This document shows positions 19,921-28,223 of a stretch of DNA of 64,000 nt, piece after piece. The DNA lies in NCBI GenBank assembly GCA_963740525.1, contig CAVUEG010000006.1, positions 1,240,001 to 1,304,000 on the forward strand, given 5' to 3'. Below the pieces are notes generated by a model. The model made no database searches and was not told the DNA's origin. It saw nothing but the letters and a program-made list of their open reading frames with translations. The first letter of the stretch is position 1, and each line of letters opens with the position of its first letter. Position numbers and translations under genes: made by a program. This DNA is from CAVUEG01 sp963740525 (GTDB lineage: Bacteria > Actinomycetota > Actinomycetes > Propionibacteriales > Nocardioidaceae).

Positions 19921-21110
19921 AGGTCGGCCGACTGGAGGCGTCGAAGGCCCTCCTCAATGACCGAGGGCTCCTTGCAGAACGCCCAGCGCACGAGGTGCGC
20001 GCCTTCCTCCTGGTCGTCGTAGAAGCCCTGGCAGGGGATCGCCACGACGCGTGCCCGCTCCGGTAGGGCGCGACAGAACGCCATCCCGTCCTCGAAGCCG
20101 TACCGGCGGACGTCGGTGACCACGAAGTAGGTCCCCTGGGGCACGAACACGTCGAGGTCGAGCTTCGCGAGCCCGGCACAGAGCAGGTCGCGCCGGTCCT
20201 GCAGGCTCGAGGTCAGCTCGGCGAAGAAGCCCTGCTCGTGGTCGAGGGCGTGGGCGATCGCAGGTTGCAACGGGGCGCCGGAGGAGAACGACAGCCATTG
20301 CTTGGCCGCCTCGACCGTGGCGACCAGCTCTGCCGGCCCGGTTGCCCAGCCCACCTTCCAGCCGGTGAAGGAGAACATCTTCCCGGCACTCGAGACCGTC
20401 AGGGTGCGTCCCGCCATCCCCGGCAGCGTGGCCAGCGGGACGTGGGAGCCGCCGTCGAAGACGAGGTGCTCGTAGACCTCGTCGGTGACGACGAGCAGGT
20501 CGTGCTCGATGGCCACGTCCGCGATGGACTGCAGCTCCTCGCGGGTGAGCACGGTGCCTGTCGGGTTGTGCGGGGTGTTCACCAGCAGCAGGCGGGTGCG
20601 CGGGGTGACGGCGGCACGAAGCGCCGCGGCGTCGAGCCGGAAGTCGGGTGCGCGCAGGGTCACCGGACGGCGGACGCCTCCAGCCATGGCGACGTTCGCG
20701 ACGTACGAGTCGTAGTAGGGCTCCAGCATCACGACCTCGTCGCCGGGGTCCACCAGGCCGAGGATGGCTGCCGCGATCGCCTCGGTGGCACCGGTCGTGA
20801 CGACGACCTGCGTGGTCGGGTCGAGCCCGACGCCGTAGCACCGCTCCTGGTGACGGGCGATCGCCTCACGCAGCTCGGGCACCCCGAAGCCGGGCGGGTA
20901 CTGGTTGCGCCCGCCTCGCATCGCGGCCACGGCGACCTCGACGACGGGGGCTGGTCCGTCGACGTCGGGGAACCCCTGACCGAGGTTGAGCGACTCGGTG
21001 CGCACCGCGAGCGCGGACATCTCGGAGAAGATCGTCCGGGGGATGCCCTCCAGTCGCTGGGCCCGGTGGGTCACAGGGGCGGAAGCCGTCGGCTCAGGAT
21101 CGTCAGCCAT
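19908..21110 (-). CDS. PLP-dependent class I/II aminotransferase
   Basis: About 400 aa of fold type I. Motifs in order: substrate loop NLGQGFPDVDGP, cofactor phosphate loop TTGATEAIAAAI, NTPHNPTG, DEVYEHLVFDG, and the Schiff-base lysine in SSAGKMFSFTGWKVGW. A conserved Arg near the C-terminus (LVRWAFCK) binds the substrate carboxylate. It resembles the methionine/glutamine-phenylpyruvate and N-succinyldiaminopimelate aminotransferase group; the substrate is not certain, so no symbol is given. The open frame extends 50 codons upstream, but ATG 21110 has TAGCCT 7 nt before it and begins the conserved region. Confidence 0.9.
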   Translation of the reverse strand: MADDPEPTASAPVTHRAQRLEGIPRTIFSEMSALAVRTESLNLGQGFPDVDGPAPVVEVAVAAMRGGRNQYPPGFGVPELREAIARHQERCYGVGLDPTTQVVVTTGATEAIAAAILGLVDPGDEVVMLEPYYDSYVANVAMAGGVRRPVTLRAPDFRLDAAALRAAVTPRTRLLLVNTPHNPTGTVLTREELQSIADVAIEHDLLVVTDEVYEHLVFDGGSHVPLATLPGMAGRTLTVSSAGKMFSFTGWKVGWATGPAELVATVEAAKQWLSFSSGAPLQPAIAHALDHEQGFFAELTSSLQDRRDLLCAGLAKLDLDVFVPQGTYFVVTDVRRYGFEDGMAFCRALPERARVVAIPCQGFYDDQEEGAHLVRWAFCKEPSVIEEGLRRLQSADLHQT

Positions 21111-21138
21111 GCCTCCGAGGCTAGCGGTGTGGTGAACA

Positions 21139-21852
21139 ATGGCCGGCATGGGCAAACGCGAGCCGCGACGCCGGGGTGCCGGCTTCTGGGTAGGGCTGAC
21201 GATGGTGGCCGCCGGGCTGGCGATGCTGGGGTACGTCGGCTGGCAGCTGTTCGGCACCAACTACGTGTCGAAGCAGGCCCATGAGCGGATCGCCCGTGAG
21301 CTCCAGCAGCAGTGGGCGCAGGGCGAGGGCCTCAGCCCGGAGCCGACCGCGAAGCCCGGCCGGCTGCACCTCGGGCAGGCCGACGCCCTGATCAGGATCC
21401 CGGCGTTCGGCAAGAACTACGCAGTGCCGGTGCTCGAGGGGGTCAGCGACGGCGTGCTCGCCCAGGGGTACGGCCACTTCGCGAAGACCGCCGCCCCCGG
21501 CAAGGTCGGGAACTATGCGCTGGCGGCCCACAGGGTGACGCACGGCGAGCCCCTGCGTGGGATGCCGAACCTGCGGCCGGGTGACGAGGTGATCGTCGAG
21601 ACCCGTGACGCGACCTACACCTACCGCCTCGACACCAACCCCAACGACCTCGTCGTGCCGTTCACCGGGATCTGGGTCATCGACCCGGTCCCGACCAACC
21701 CGAACCCCGGTGGGGTGCAGCCGCGACAACGGGCCGGGCAGCGGTTGATCACGCTGACCACGTGTTCGGAGCTGTTCCACACCGACAACCGGATGATCGC
21801 CTTCGGGCACCTGGTGAAGACGGTCCCGCGCGGCACCGTCGCCGCTGGGTAG
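21139..21852 (+). CDS. class E sortase
   Basis: 237 aa. One N-terminal membrane segment (about 14-36) and an extracellular sortase domain. Catalytic residues are His in LAAHRVTHG, Cys209 in TLTTCSELFHTDNR, and the Arg four residues after the His of that motif. The sequence and the GVLAQGYGHF region fit class E, the housekeeping-like sortase of high-GC actinobacteria that recognises LAXTG-type signals. No substrate with such a signal is evident in the window. ATG 21139 or ATG 21148 may be the start. Its TAG stop lies inside the predicted -10 box of pyrE. Confidence 0.9.
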   Translation: MAGMGKREPRRRGAGFWVGLTMVAAGLAMLGYVGWQLFGTNYVSKQAHERIARELQQQWAQGEGLSPEPTAKPGRLHLGQADALIRIPAFGKNYAVPVLEGVSDGVLAQGYGHFAKTAAPGKVGNYALAAHRVTHGEPLRGMPNLRPGDEVIVETRDATYTYRLDTNPNDLVVPFTGIWVIDPVPTNPNPGGVQPRQRAGQRLITLTTCSELFHTDNRMIAFGHLVKTVPRGTVAAG

Positions 21853-21855
21853 GGT
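21850..21855 (+). promoter_or_regulatory. -10 element TAGGGT sharing the sortase stop codon
   Basis: TAG 21850-21852 ends the sortase gene and starts TAGGGT, 7 nt before the pyrE ATG at 21863. It implies leaderless pyrE transcription from within the sortase gene end. Confidence 0.5.
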
Positions 21856-21862
21856 CGCCCGC

Positions 21863-22393
21863 ATGAGTGATCCCTCGTTGGTCCACGACATCGACTCCCT
21901 GTGCCGGCTGTCAGGGGAGTTCACGCTCCGTTCGGGCCAGGTGTCGCACGAGTACTTCGACAAGTACCTCTTCGAGTCGGACCCGGCGCTGCTCGCCCGG
22001 GTCGTCGAGCAGATGCTCGAGCTCGTCCCCGAGAACACCGAGCTGCTGGGTGGGCTCGAGCTCGGCGGCATCCCGATCGCCACGGTGCTGAGCCTGAGGA
22101 CGGGTCTTCCCGCGCTGTTCGTGCGCAAGCAGGCCAAGGAGTACGGCACGGCCAAGCTGGCCGAGGGGCCGGAGGTCCACGGACGTCGGGTGACCCTGGT
22201 CGAGGACGTGATCACCACGGGCGGCGCGGTTCGCGACGCCACCCGGGCGCTGCGCGAGCGAGGCGCGGTCGTCGAGACCGTCGTCTGCGCCATCGACCGG
22301 AGCCCGGCGGGCGAGAACCCGTTGGCCGATGTCGGCGTCGAGGTCCGCCCCGTGCTCACCAAGGCCGAGCTGGACGTCGCGCGCTCCTCCTGA
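21863..22393 (+). CDS. pyrE: orotate phosphoribosyltransferase
   Basis: 176 aa, the usual length. The PRPP-binding loop is VTLVEDVITTGGAVRDAT (about 111-128) and the upstream lysine-rich region reads FVRKQAKEYGT. It converts orotate and PRPP to orotidine monophosphate in pyrimidine synthesis. The rest of the pyr genes are not in this window. It starts 10 nt after the sortase stop codon and is probably leaderless. Confidence 0.96.
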   Translation: MSDPSLVHDIDSLCRLSGEFTLRSGQVSHEYFDKYLFESDPALLARVVEQMLELVPENTELLGGLELGGIPIATVLSLRTGLPALFVRKQAKEYGTAKLAEGPEVHGRRVTLVEDVITTGGAVRDATRALRERGAVVETVVCAIDRSPAGENPLADVGVEVRPVLTKAELDVARSS

Positions 22394-22413
22394 GCCCGCT
22401 GGGGAGGGCTGGG

Positions 22414-22452
22414 TCGGTCGCTGGGGTTCGGTCGCTGGGGTTCAGTCGCTGG
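22414..22452. repeat. 14-bp tandem repeat at the pyrE/DedA junction
   Basis: TCGGTCGCTGGGGT occurs twice head to tail (22414-22427 and 22428-22441) and a third, truncated copy with one change runs to 22452. The third copy is the end of the DedA gene, so the repeat grew from its last codons or spread into them. Confidence 0.8.
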
Positions 22453-23143
22453 AGGAGGCGCGCTCGGGTCGCTTGTGCCGCCACCACTCCCAGCCGACCG
22501 GGATCACCGAGAAGGCCAAGATCACCAGCACTGCCTTGTCGATGTTCTCCCCCAGCGAGGGGAAGGCCGACCCGAGGAAGTAGCCGGCCAGGGTCACCAG
22601 GAGGACCCACAGCAGCGCGCCGAGGAGGCTCCAGGACAGGAAGCGCTGGCGGTTCATCCGGCCGGCGCCCGCGACCACGGTGACGAAGGTGCGCACGAAG
22701 GGCACGAAGCGCCCGATGACCAGGGCCTTGGTGCCGTGCTTCTCGAAGAACGCGTGGGTCTGGTCGAAGTACTTCTGCTTGATGATCCGGCCGTCCCGCT
22801 TGTACAGCGGCGGCCCCGCACGGCGTCCGATCTCGTAGCCGACGACGTTGCCCAGGAACGCGGCCCCCGACAGCAGCACGAGGGCGACCACCAGCTCCAC
22901 GCCGGTGCTGCCCGGCCATACGTCGAGCTTGCCCGAGGAGATGAACAGGCCCATCGCGAACAGCAGCGTGTCCCCGGGCAGGAACGGGAAGAGCAGTCCG
23001 CACTCGGCGAAGACGATCGCGACACTCACCCAGAACATGGCCGGCCCGAACTGGTGCAGCAGCCACGTGGGGTCCATCCAGCTGAGCCCGAGCAGCAGGG
23101 GGTGCAGCGCCTGGGTCGCCGTCTGTTGCAGGGCTTCGATCAC
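22442..23143 (-). CDS. DedA/SNARE-associated family membrane protein
   Basis: 233 aa with about five membrane segments. Family motifs: the FAECGLLFPFLPGDTLLF segment, then GRFVPFVRTFVTVVAGAGRMNRQRF, the hallmark Gly-Arg-F/x-x-P-x-x-R loop of DedA proteins, thought to be undecaprenyl-phosphate or phospholipid flippases. The open frame continues far upstream, but GTG 23143 has a perfect TACTGT-N6 upstream on the minus strand. The start gives a short polar leader before the first segment. The C-terminus is a charged cytoplasmic tail. Confidence 0.9.
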   Translation of the reverse strand: MIEALQQTATQALHPLLLGLSWMDPTWLLHQFGPAMFWVSVAIVFAECGLLFPFLPGDTLLFAMGLFISSGKLDVWPGSTGVELVVALVLLSGAAFLGNVVGYEIGRRAGPPLYKRDGRIIKQKYFDQTHAFFEKHGTKALVIGRFVPFVRTFVTVVAGAGRMNRQRFLSWSLLGALLWVLLVTLAGYFLGSAFPSLGENIDKAVLVILAFSVIPVGWEWWRHKRPERASSSD

Positions 23144-23149
23144 GTCAGA

Positions 23150-23155
23150 ACAGTA
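23150..23155 (-). promoter_or_regulatory. -10 element TACTGT, leaderless DedA promoter
   Basis: On the minus strand TACTGT is followed by 6 nt and the GTG start at 23143. It faces away from the trmH-type gene, which has its own -10 box at 23204. Confidence 0.5.
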
Positions 23156-23203
23156 GCCGGGGTCACCTGACCGCCACGTGACCGGCCGGAGAGCGGTCGC
23201 GCC

Positions 23204-23209
23204 TACGCT
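23204..23209 (+). promoter_or_regulatory. -10 element TACGCT, leaderless RNA methyltransferase promoter
   Basis: TACGCT is followed by 6 nt and the GTG at 23216, with no ribosome-binding site. Confidence 0.5.
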
Positions 23210-23215
23210 GACCGG

Positions 23216-23887
23216 GTGGACGAGCAGACGCGCGCGCCGTACGACCCCATGCCGCACGGTCCGGCCGAGGTCGGGGTCGGCCCCTGGGTGGGCGAATGGC
23301 CAACCGGGCCGCAGTACGACGTCGCCCTGCTGGAGAACGGTGACCGCCGCAACGTCGTGGACCGGTACCGCTACTGGACCCTCGAGGCGATCGTGGCCGA
23401 CCTCGACGCCCGGCGGCACGACTTCCACGTCGCGATCGAGAACTGGCAGCACGACTTCAACATCGGCACGATCGTGCGCACCGCCAACGCCTTCCTGGCC
23501 CGCGAGGTGCACATCGTCGGTCGCAAGCGCTGGAACCGCCGCGGAGCCATGGTGACCGACCGCTACCAGCACGTCCGTCACCACGAGGACGCCGACGCCT
23601 TGGCCGACCACCTGCACGCGCAGGGGGTCACCCTGTTCGGGATCGACAACCTGCCGGGCTCCGAGCACCTGGAGACCCTCACCCTGCCGCGCCGGTGTGC
23701 CCTGCTCTTCGGCCAGGAGGGCCCGGGGCTCTCCGAGGGTGCGCGGGAGGCGTGCGACGGCACGTTCTCGATCGCCCAGTTCGGCTCGACGCGGTCGATC
23801 AACGCGAGCGCGGCCGCGGCCATCGCGATGCACACCTGGGTCAGGCAGCACGCGGACCTCGGCCACGCCGACACCTGGCGCGGCTAG
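23216..23887 (+). CDS. TrmH/SpoU-family RNA 2'-O-methyltransferase
   Basis: 223 aa. The three SpoU motifs are present: NIGTIVRTANAF (about 80-91), LLFGQEGPGLSEGARE (about 165-180) and GSTRSINASAAAAIAMH (about 193-209), which form the trefoil knot that binds S-adenosylmethionine. An N-terminal extension of about 75 aa precedes the domain. The target, tRNA or rRNA, cannot be told. It stands alone, divergent from DedA. Confidence 0.9.
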   Translation: MDEQTRAPYDPMPHGPAEVGVGPWVGEWPTGPQYDVALLENGDRRNVVDRYRYWTLEAIVADLDARRHDFHVAIENWQHDFNIGTIVRTANAFLAREVHIVGRKRWNRRGAMVTDRYQHVRHHEDADALADHLHAQGVTLFGIDNLPGSEHLETLTLPRRCALLFGQEGPGLSEGAREACDGTFSIAQFGSTRSINASAAAAIAMHTWVRQHADLGHADTWRG

Positions 23888-24037
23888 GCGGGGGCGGCGG
23901 GGCGCGTCCGGCAGCGGGCCTGTCCACGGGTGGAACGTGACTCGCGGGTAACGACCGCAGGCTCCTAGAGTGGCCGCAAGACCGGCCCGGGCCACCATCC
24001 GCCTCCGTCCGGCCAGACCGACACCCAGGAGTTCCCC

Positions 24038-25072
24038 ATGCCCCTCGCCACCCCCGAGATCTACGCCGAGATGCTCGACAAGGCCAAGCGTGAGACGTTC
24101 GCCTACCCCGCGATCAACGTCTCCTCGTCACAGACGCTGAACGCTGCGCTCCAGGGCTTCGCGGAGGCCGGCAGCGACGGGATCATCCAGATCTCCACCG
24201 GCGGGGCCGACTACCTGTCGGGCCCGACGGTCAAGAACATGGTGGCCGGTTCCGTCGCGTTCGCGGCGTACGCCGCCGAGGTGGCCAAGAACTACCCGGT
24301 CAACATCGCCCTGCACACCGACCACTGCCCCAAGGACAAGCTCGACGGCTTCGTTCGCCCGCTGCTCGACCTCTCGATCGAGCGGGTGAAGAACGGCCAG
24401 GCGCCGCTCTTCCAGTCGCACATGTGGGACGGCTCGGCGGTACCCCTCGAGGAGAACCTGACGATCGCCGAGGAACTCCTGGCCAAGTGCGAGCAGGCCA
24501 AGATCATTCTCGAGATCGAGGTCGGCGTGGTCGGCGGCGAGGAGGACGGCGTGGTGGGCGCCATCGACGAGAAGCTCTACACGACACCCGACGACGCCCT
24601 GGCCACCGTCGCGGCGCTGGGCACGGGCGAACACGGCCGCTACATGACCGCGCTGACCTTCGGCAACGTGCACGGCGTCTACAAGCCCGGCAACGTCAAG
24701 CTCCGCCCGGAGATCCTCAAGGCGGCCCAGGAGGCTGTGGTCTCGAAGCTCGGTCTCGAGGCCGGCAGCCTGCCCTTCGACCTGGTCTTCCACGGAGGCT
24801 CCGGCTCGTCGGCCGAGGACATCGCCGCCGCCGTCACCTACGGCGTCGTCAAGATGAACGTCGACACCGACACCCAGTACGCCTTCACCCGGCCCGTGGC
24901 CGCCCACATGTTCTCCCACTACGACGGCGTCCTGAAGGTCGACGGGGAGGTCGGCGACAAGAAGGCGTACGACCCGCGGGCCTGGGGCAAGGCAGGCGAG
25001 GCGGGCATGGCCGCGCGCATCGTGGAGGCCTGCGAGAACCTCTCCAGCACGGGCACCTCGCTCGGCGTCTGA
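24038..25072 (+). CDS. fba: class II fructose-bisphosphate aldolase
   Basis: 344 aa. Zinc ligands and active-site motifs: HTDHC (about 98-102), Glu in ILEIEVGVVGGEEDG, His in GNVHGVYKPGNVKL, and the His of the phosphate-binding loop VFHGGSGSS. It cleaves fructose 1,6-bisphosphate in glycolysis and works in reverse in gluconeogenesis. CAGGAG lies 8 nt before the ATG. A TAGAGT at 23966-23971 is a likely -10 box, giving a leader of about 60 nt. It is monocistronic. Confidence 0.97.
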   Translation: MPLATPEIYAEMLDKAKRETFAYPAINVSSSQTLNAALQGFAEAGSDGIIQISTGGADYLSGPTVKNMVAGSVAFAAYAAEVAKNYPVNIALHTDHCPKDKLDGFVRPLLDLSIERVKNGQAPLFQSHMWDGSAVPLEENLTIAEELLAKCEQAKIILEIEVGVVGGEEDGVVGAIDEKLYTTPDDALATVAALGTGEHGRYMTALTFGNVHGVYKPGNVKLRPEILKAAQEAVVSKLGLEAGSLPFDLVFHGGSGSSAEDIAAAVTYGVVKMNVDTDTQYAFTRPVAAHMFSHYDGVLKVDGEVGDKKAYDPRAWGKAGEAGMAARIVEACENLSSTGTSLGV

Positions 25073-25080
25073 CCCCACGG

Positions 25081-25135
25081 CCGCGACGGCCGCGACGGCC
25101 GTGACTGCCGTGACGGTCCTGACGGGTCGCGACGG
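25081..25135. repeat. 9-bp degenerate tandem repeat after fba
   Basis: Six units of roughly CCGYGACGG follow the fba stop codon (CCGCGACGG twice, then CCGTGACTG, CCGTGACGG, TCCTGACGG and a longer GTCGCGACGG). They lie between fba and the small minus-strand gene ending at 25143. Confidence 0.75.
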
Positions 25136-25142
25136 CGAGTCG

Positions 25143-25331
25143 TCAGTGCGCGGTCACCCCGGTCCTGCTCCGGCGAGGCCACTCGAGGTGCCAGGGCAGG
25201 GCGGGCAGTCGGACGGGGCCCGGGCGTCGCGGTTCGGGGTGGCGTTGGCCGTACTGCCGCGCAGCCAGCGCGTTGCGGCGCTGCTGCTGACGGGCCAGGT
25301 CGTAGAACTGGATGGTGTCGGCGCCGTTCAT
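25143..25331 (-). CDS. small basic protein, 62 aa, function unknown
   Basis: I do not recognise this protein. On the minus strand CAGGAGGACACC precedes ATG 25331, an almost ideal ribosome-binding site with about 6 nt spacing. The 62-aa product has a helical amphipathic start (DTIQFYDLARQQQRRNALAA) and an Arg/Pro-rich C-terminus with two Trp (LPWHLEWPRRS). No signal peptide or membrane segment is seen. The open frame also extends upstream to 25736, but that part lies across the divergent lipoprotein gene and has no ribosome-binding site. Confidence 0.6.
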   Translation of the reverse strand: MNGADTIQFYDLARQQQRRNALAARQYGQRHPEPRRPGPVRLPALPWHLEWPRRSRTGVTAH

Positions 25332-25500
25332 GGTGTCCTCCTGAGTCGAGCTGCTGAGTCCGACTCTTCGCCTGAGGCGCCGGGCCGCACATCGGAAGAC
25401 CTCCCTATCTGCGGATCCGGGCACCTCAGACGCCTCTGACAACCTTTGCGGGCCGCCGCGCGTTCCATGGCTGACGGCGACCGATCCGAGGAGACGAACC

Positions 25501-26412
25501 ATGCGGCGAGCCCGATCCGTGACTGCCCTGCTGGTCGTCGGGCTGGTCGCCGCCGGCGCCGCCGGGTGCACGCGGGGCACGGCTCCGCAACCGGCCCCCT
25601 CCGAGAGCCGGGCACTGGCCGCCGCCCCCTCCGCCGGGCCTGGCACGACGACCATCGGCGGTGTGCTCGAGCTTGACGTCCCCGGAGGTTGGACGGTCGT
25701 GCGGAACAGCGGCGACGCACCGTACGGCCGCAACACGGCGTATGCCTGCCTGACCCCGAGAGCCGCCGCCGATCGCCCGGGCTGTCTCGGGCTTCAGGTC
25801 ATCGTGGGTGGTCACCTTCCGGGGAACGAAGGGTCGAGGTACCGCGCCCACCAGGCCGGAGGCTGGTCGTCGGGGACCGACGTGGCTCCGTGTCCCGTCG
25901 GCCGCCGCAGTACTCCGGAGTACCTGAACGCGACCGACCCCGCCGGCGCCCCCGTCGTCCGCGGCCGCCGGCAGGTCGGGACCCGTGCCGCGGCCTACGA
26001 CCGTTGGCGGGCCGGTTGTGCGGACGGTTCGGTCTTCCGTCCCCAGGCGTGGTTCCTGGCCAAGGAGCACGTGCTCATCCGCAGCCTGACGCTCCCTTCT
26101 CACTCGGCCGTCGTCGACGGGATCCTGGCCACCGCGCGGTTCGCGGACCGCCCAGCGGACGCTGCCCGCCTTGAGGTCGTGATCGCCCGTCTGACGGATG
26201 CGAGCGCGGGCGCGGTCCGGCTGGCCGGAGGACGAACCCTCCTCCTGACCGACCGCACGGCCTGCCTGGCGCACGACGACCCCTTCGGGGACCTGCTTCT
26301 GGTGGACTGTCGGGTCCTGGCCGACCGGTTGGCCACTCACCCGGCCCGGCGCCTCGACGTGGTCGTGTACGTCGACTCTTCGGGCGGGGTCGCCCAGGTC
26401 GCGGTTCGTTGA
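25501..26412 (+). CDS. secreted lipoprotein, function unknown
   Basis: 303 aa. The signal peptide (MRRARSVTALLVVGLVA) ends in the lipobox AAGAAGC with Cys23, followed by a Pro/Ser/Ala-rich linker to about residue 50. The extracellular domain has several Cys (YACLTPR, RPGCLG, APCPVG, RAGCADG, TACLAHDD, LVDCRVL), which could form disulfides. AGGAGACGAACC precedes the ATG. No family is recognised; DUF3151 follows 51 nt later. Confidence 0.75.
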   Translation: MRRARSVTALLVVGLVAAGAAGCTRGTAPQPAPSESRALAAAPSAGPGTTTIGGVLELDVPGGWTVVRNSGDAPYGRNTAYACLTPRAAADRPGCLGLQVIVGGHLPGNEGSRYRAHQAGGWSSGTDVAPCPVGRRSTPEYLNATDPAGAPVVRGRRQVGTRAAAYDRWRAGCADGSVFRPQAWFLAKEHVLIRSLTLPSHSAVVDGILATARFADRPADAARLEVVIARLTDASAGAVRLAGGRTLLLTDRTACLAHDDPFGDLLLVDCRVLADRLATHPARRLDVVVYVDSSGGVAQVAVR

Positions 26413-26463
26413 CCTCGAGCCGGTCGGGTTCGTGCTCCGGAGGCGACGAGGCACAATCGCAGC

Positions 26464-26889
26464 ATGAGCTTCCAGGACCTGATGGCCGGACCCCCACCCA
26501 CGCACCTTCCCGAGGACCCGGCGGCGTCCCTGATCGACAGCGGCCGTCCGCTCGGTGAGGTGGTGCGCCAGCACCCGGAGTCGCCGATCGCCTGGGCGGC
26601 GCTCGCCGAAGCCGCACTGGCCGACGGTGAGGTGGGCGCCGACGAGGTCACCGCCTACGCCTACGCACGAGTCGGCTACCACCGCAGCCTGGACCAACTG
26701 CGCCGCAACGGGTGGAAGGGCAACGGGCCGGTGCCTTGGTCGCACGAGCCGAACCGCGGCTTCCTGCGTGCGCTGGCAGCGCTCAGCCGGGCCGCGGACC
26801 GGATCGGCGAGACGCCAGAGAGGGACCGCTGCGCGGAGTTCCTCCGCGACTCCAGCCCCGAGGCGTACGACGTGCTGTTGGGCGCCTGA
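26464..26889 (+). CDS. DUF3151 domain protein
   Basis: 141 aa, soluble and helical. The sequence (HLPEDPAASLIDSGRPLGEVV, then AYAYARVGYHRSLDQLRRNGWKG and VPWSHEPNRGFLRALAALSRAA) matches the actinobacterial DUF3151 family over its whole length; its role is unknown. The ATG at 26464 has CACAAT 6 nt upstream, which could allow a leaderless start. The gene is often near central-metabolism genes; here fba lies 1.4 kb upstream. Confidence 0.85.
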   Translation: MSFQDLMAGPPPTHLPEDPAASLIDSGRPLGEVVRQHPESPIAWAALAEAALADGEVGADEVTAYAYARVGYHRSLDQLRRNGWKGNGPVPWSHEPNRGFLRALAALSRAADRIGETPERDRCAEFLRDSSPEAYDVLLGA

Positions 26890-27071
26890 GCCCTGGTCTG
26901 AGGGATGTCCCTGTTCGGCGGGGCGCACGCCCCAGGGATCGGATGCGCACTCTCAGCCCGATGCTGGGGCGGCCCTCGGTCCGGTCCGACTCACTCGTGG
27001 GCACCGTCTCCCCTGGTCATGATCGGTGACCGCGGCCAGACGAGTCCCACGCCGTACGCGCCCGGGCATGT

Positions 27072-27117
27072 CGAAGGGCGCCGGAATCGTCCCCTGCTTC
27101 GATTCCGACGCCCTTCG
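27072..27117. terminator. 18-bp-arm hairpin, probable terminator
   Basis: CGAAGGGCGCCGGAATCG pairs with CGATTCCGACGCCCTTCG with one mismatch and a 10-nt loop. There is no T-tract, as is common in high-GC actinobacteria. It lies 180 nt after DUF3151 and 110 nt before the HTH regulator. It may end the first transcript or be part of a small RNA. Confidence 0.55.
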
Positions 27118-27194
27118 TGGGGTCCGGGCCCACGTCCCCCGACGTTCCCGTGACCTGGCATCCATGCTGACATCGGGCCGTGACGTGTTGCTGT

Positions 27195-27225
27195 CACTAA
27201 CATGCCACTGGCACTAAACTGCCAG
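27195..27225 (+). promoter_or_regulatory. leaderless promoter with overlapping operator of the HTH regulator
   Basis: TAAACT (27215-27220) lies 6 nt before ATG 27227. It sits inside the perfect inverted repeat CTGGCA-N6-TGCCAG (27208-27225). A similar sequence, CACTAACATGCCA (27195-27207) and CACTAAACTGCCA (27213-27225 with one gap), occurs twice. A protein bound here would cover the -10 box and the start codon, so self-repression by the downstream regulator is plausible. Confidence 0.5.
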
Positions 27226-27226
27226 A

Positions 27227-28216
27227 ATGCAGCCCATTGCCAGCCAGAACTTCGTGCTCACCCCGCTGGGCTTCTCCCGCCGCGAGGAGGAGGTCTACCG
27301 GGCGATCCTGCGCCACTCGGGTGACACGCTCACCCACATCGCGTCGCTGTCGGGCAGCTCACAGCGGCAGTTCGAGCGGGAGCTCTCGCGCCTGGTCGAG
27401 CTCGGACTGGTCGAGGTGGTCGATGGCGCCGTCGTGGCTGCGCCCCCGCACGGCCCCCTCAACCGGCTGATCACGGAGAAGGCGCAGCGGCTTCGGGCGG
27501 TCAGCGAGCAGATCGAGTCGCTGCGCAGTCTGCTGCCGGTCTTCAGCCAGGAGCATGTGGCCGAGGACCAGGAGGGCGAGCCCGTCATCGGCAAGGTGAT
27601 CGAGGGCGGGCACGTCTCTGCGATCCTGCGCGAGGTGGCGCAGGAGTCCTCGGGCGACCTGCTGTGGCTGCGTCCCGACCAGTGGCAGATCACCGCAGGA
27701 ATGCAGACCGACGACCTGGTCCGGGAGTTCACCGCCCTAGGCCGCCGTTCCCGGGCGATCTACCCGGCCCGGGTCCTCGAGCTGTCACCCGAGACGGTCC
27801 AGGCGCGCACGGAGCTGGGCGAGGAGGTGCGGATCATCGCCCGGGTGCCCTCGAGAATGGCGATCATGGGTGATGGCGGAGTCCTGGTCCCCGAACGCTG
27901 GGGGGTCAACAACGAGCGCCGGCTGCTGATCCGCCAGCAGTCGGTCGTGATGTCGATGCACCAACTCTTCGAGCGGCTGTGGGAGCGGGCGCTTCCCGTG
28001 CCGGGGCTGGGCGCCGGACAGTTCCAGAAGTTCAGCCGTGAACGCACGCTGCTGCTCCAGGAGCTGGCCGTGGGCGCCAAGGACGAGCAGATCGCCCGCT
28101 CCATGGGGCTCAGCCTGCGCACCGTCCGGCGTCGGGTGGCGGACCTGGTCGACGAGCTGGGAGTCGAGTCCCGGTTCCAGGCGGGCGTGGAGGCCGCCCG
28201 GCGCGGCTGGCTGTGA
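27227..28216 (+). CDS. TrmB-like/LuxR-like two-headed HTH regulator
   Basis: 329 aa. The N-terminal winged helix (about 10-75, LGFSRREEEVYRAILRHSGDTLTHIASLSG and LSRLVELGLVEV) is of TrmB type. A coiled coil (about 80-105) follows, then a middle ligand-binding-like domain (about 120-255). The C-terminal LuxR/GerE HTH lies at about 270-329 (LLLQELAVGAKDEQIARSMGLSLRTVRRRVADL). This pairing is common in Streptomyces and Nocardioides and is usually involved in secondary metabolism or development; the effector is unknown. The gene is leaderless and its promoter carries a palindrome, so it may regulate itself. Confidence 0.85.
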   Translation: MQPIASQNFVLTPLGFSRREEEVYRAILRHSGDTLTHIASLSGSSQRQFERELSRLVELGLVEVVDGAVVAAPPHGPLNRLITEKAQRLRAVSEQIESLRSLLPVFSQEHVAEDQEGEPVIGKVIEGGHVSAILREVAQESSGDLLWLRPDQWQITAGMQTDDLVREFTALGRRSRAIYPARVLELSPETVQARTELGEEVRIIARVPSRMAIMGDGGVLVPERWGVNNERRLLIRQQSVVMSMHQLFERLWERALPVPGLGAGQFQKFSRERTLLLQELAVGAKDEQIARSMGLSLRTVRRRVADLVDELGVESRFQAGVEAARRGWL

Positions 28217-28223
28217 ACGGCTG

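Larger units (their letters stand above)
26890..27226. other. 337-bp intergenic region
   Basis: No gene with a ribosome-binding site was seen. It holds a long hairpin (27072-27117) and, next to the following gene, direct and inverted repeats with a -10 box (27195-27225). Confidence 0.6.

Noticed and set aside
25101..25439. 112-codon plus-strand frame after fba
   Set aside because: It runs through the tandem repeat and has no ribosome-binding site; the minus-strand 62-aa gene is better supported.
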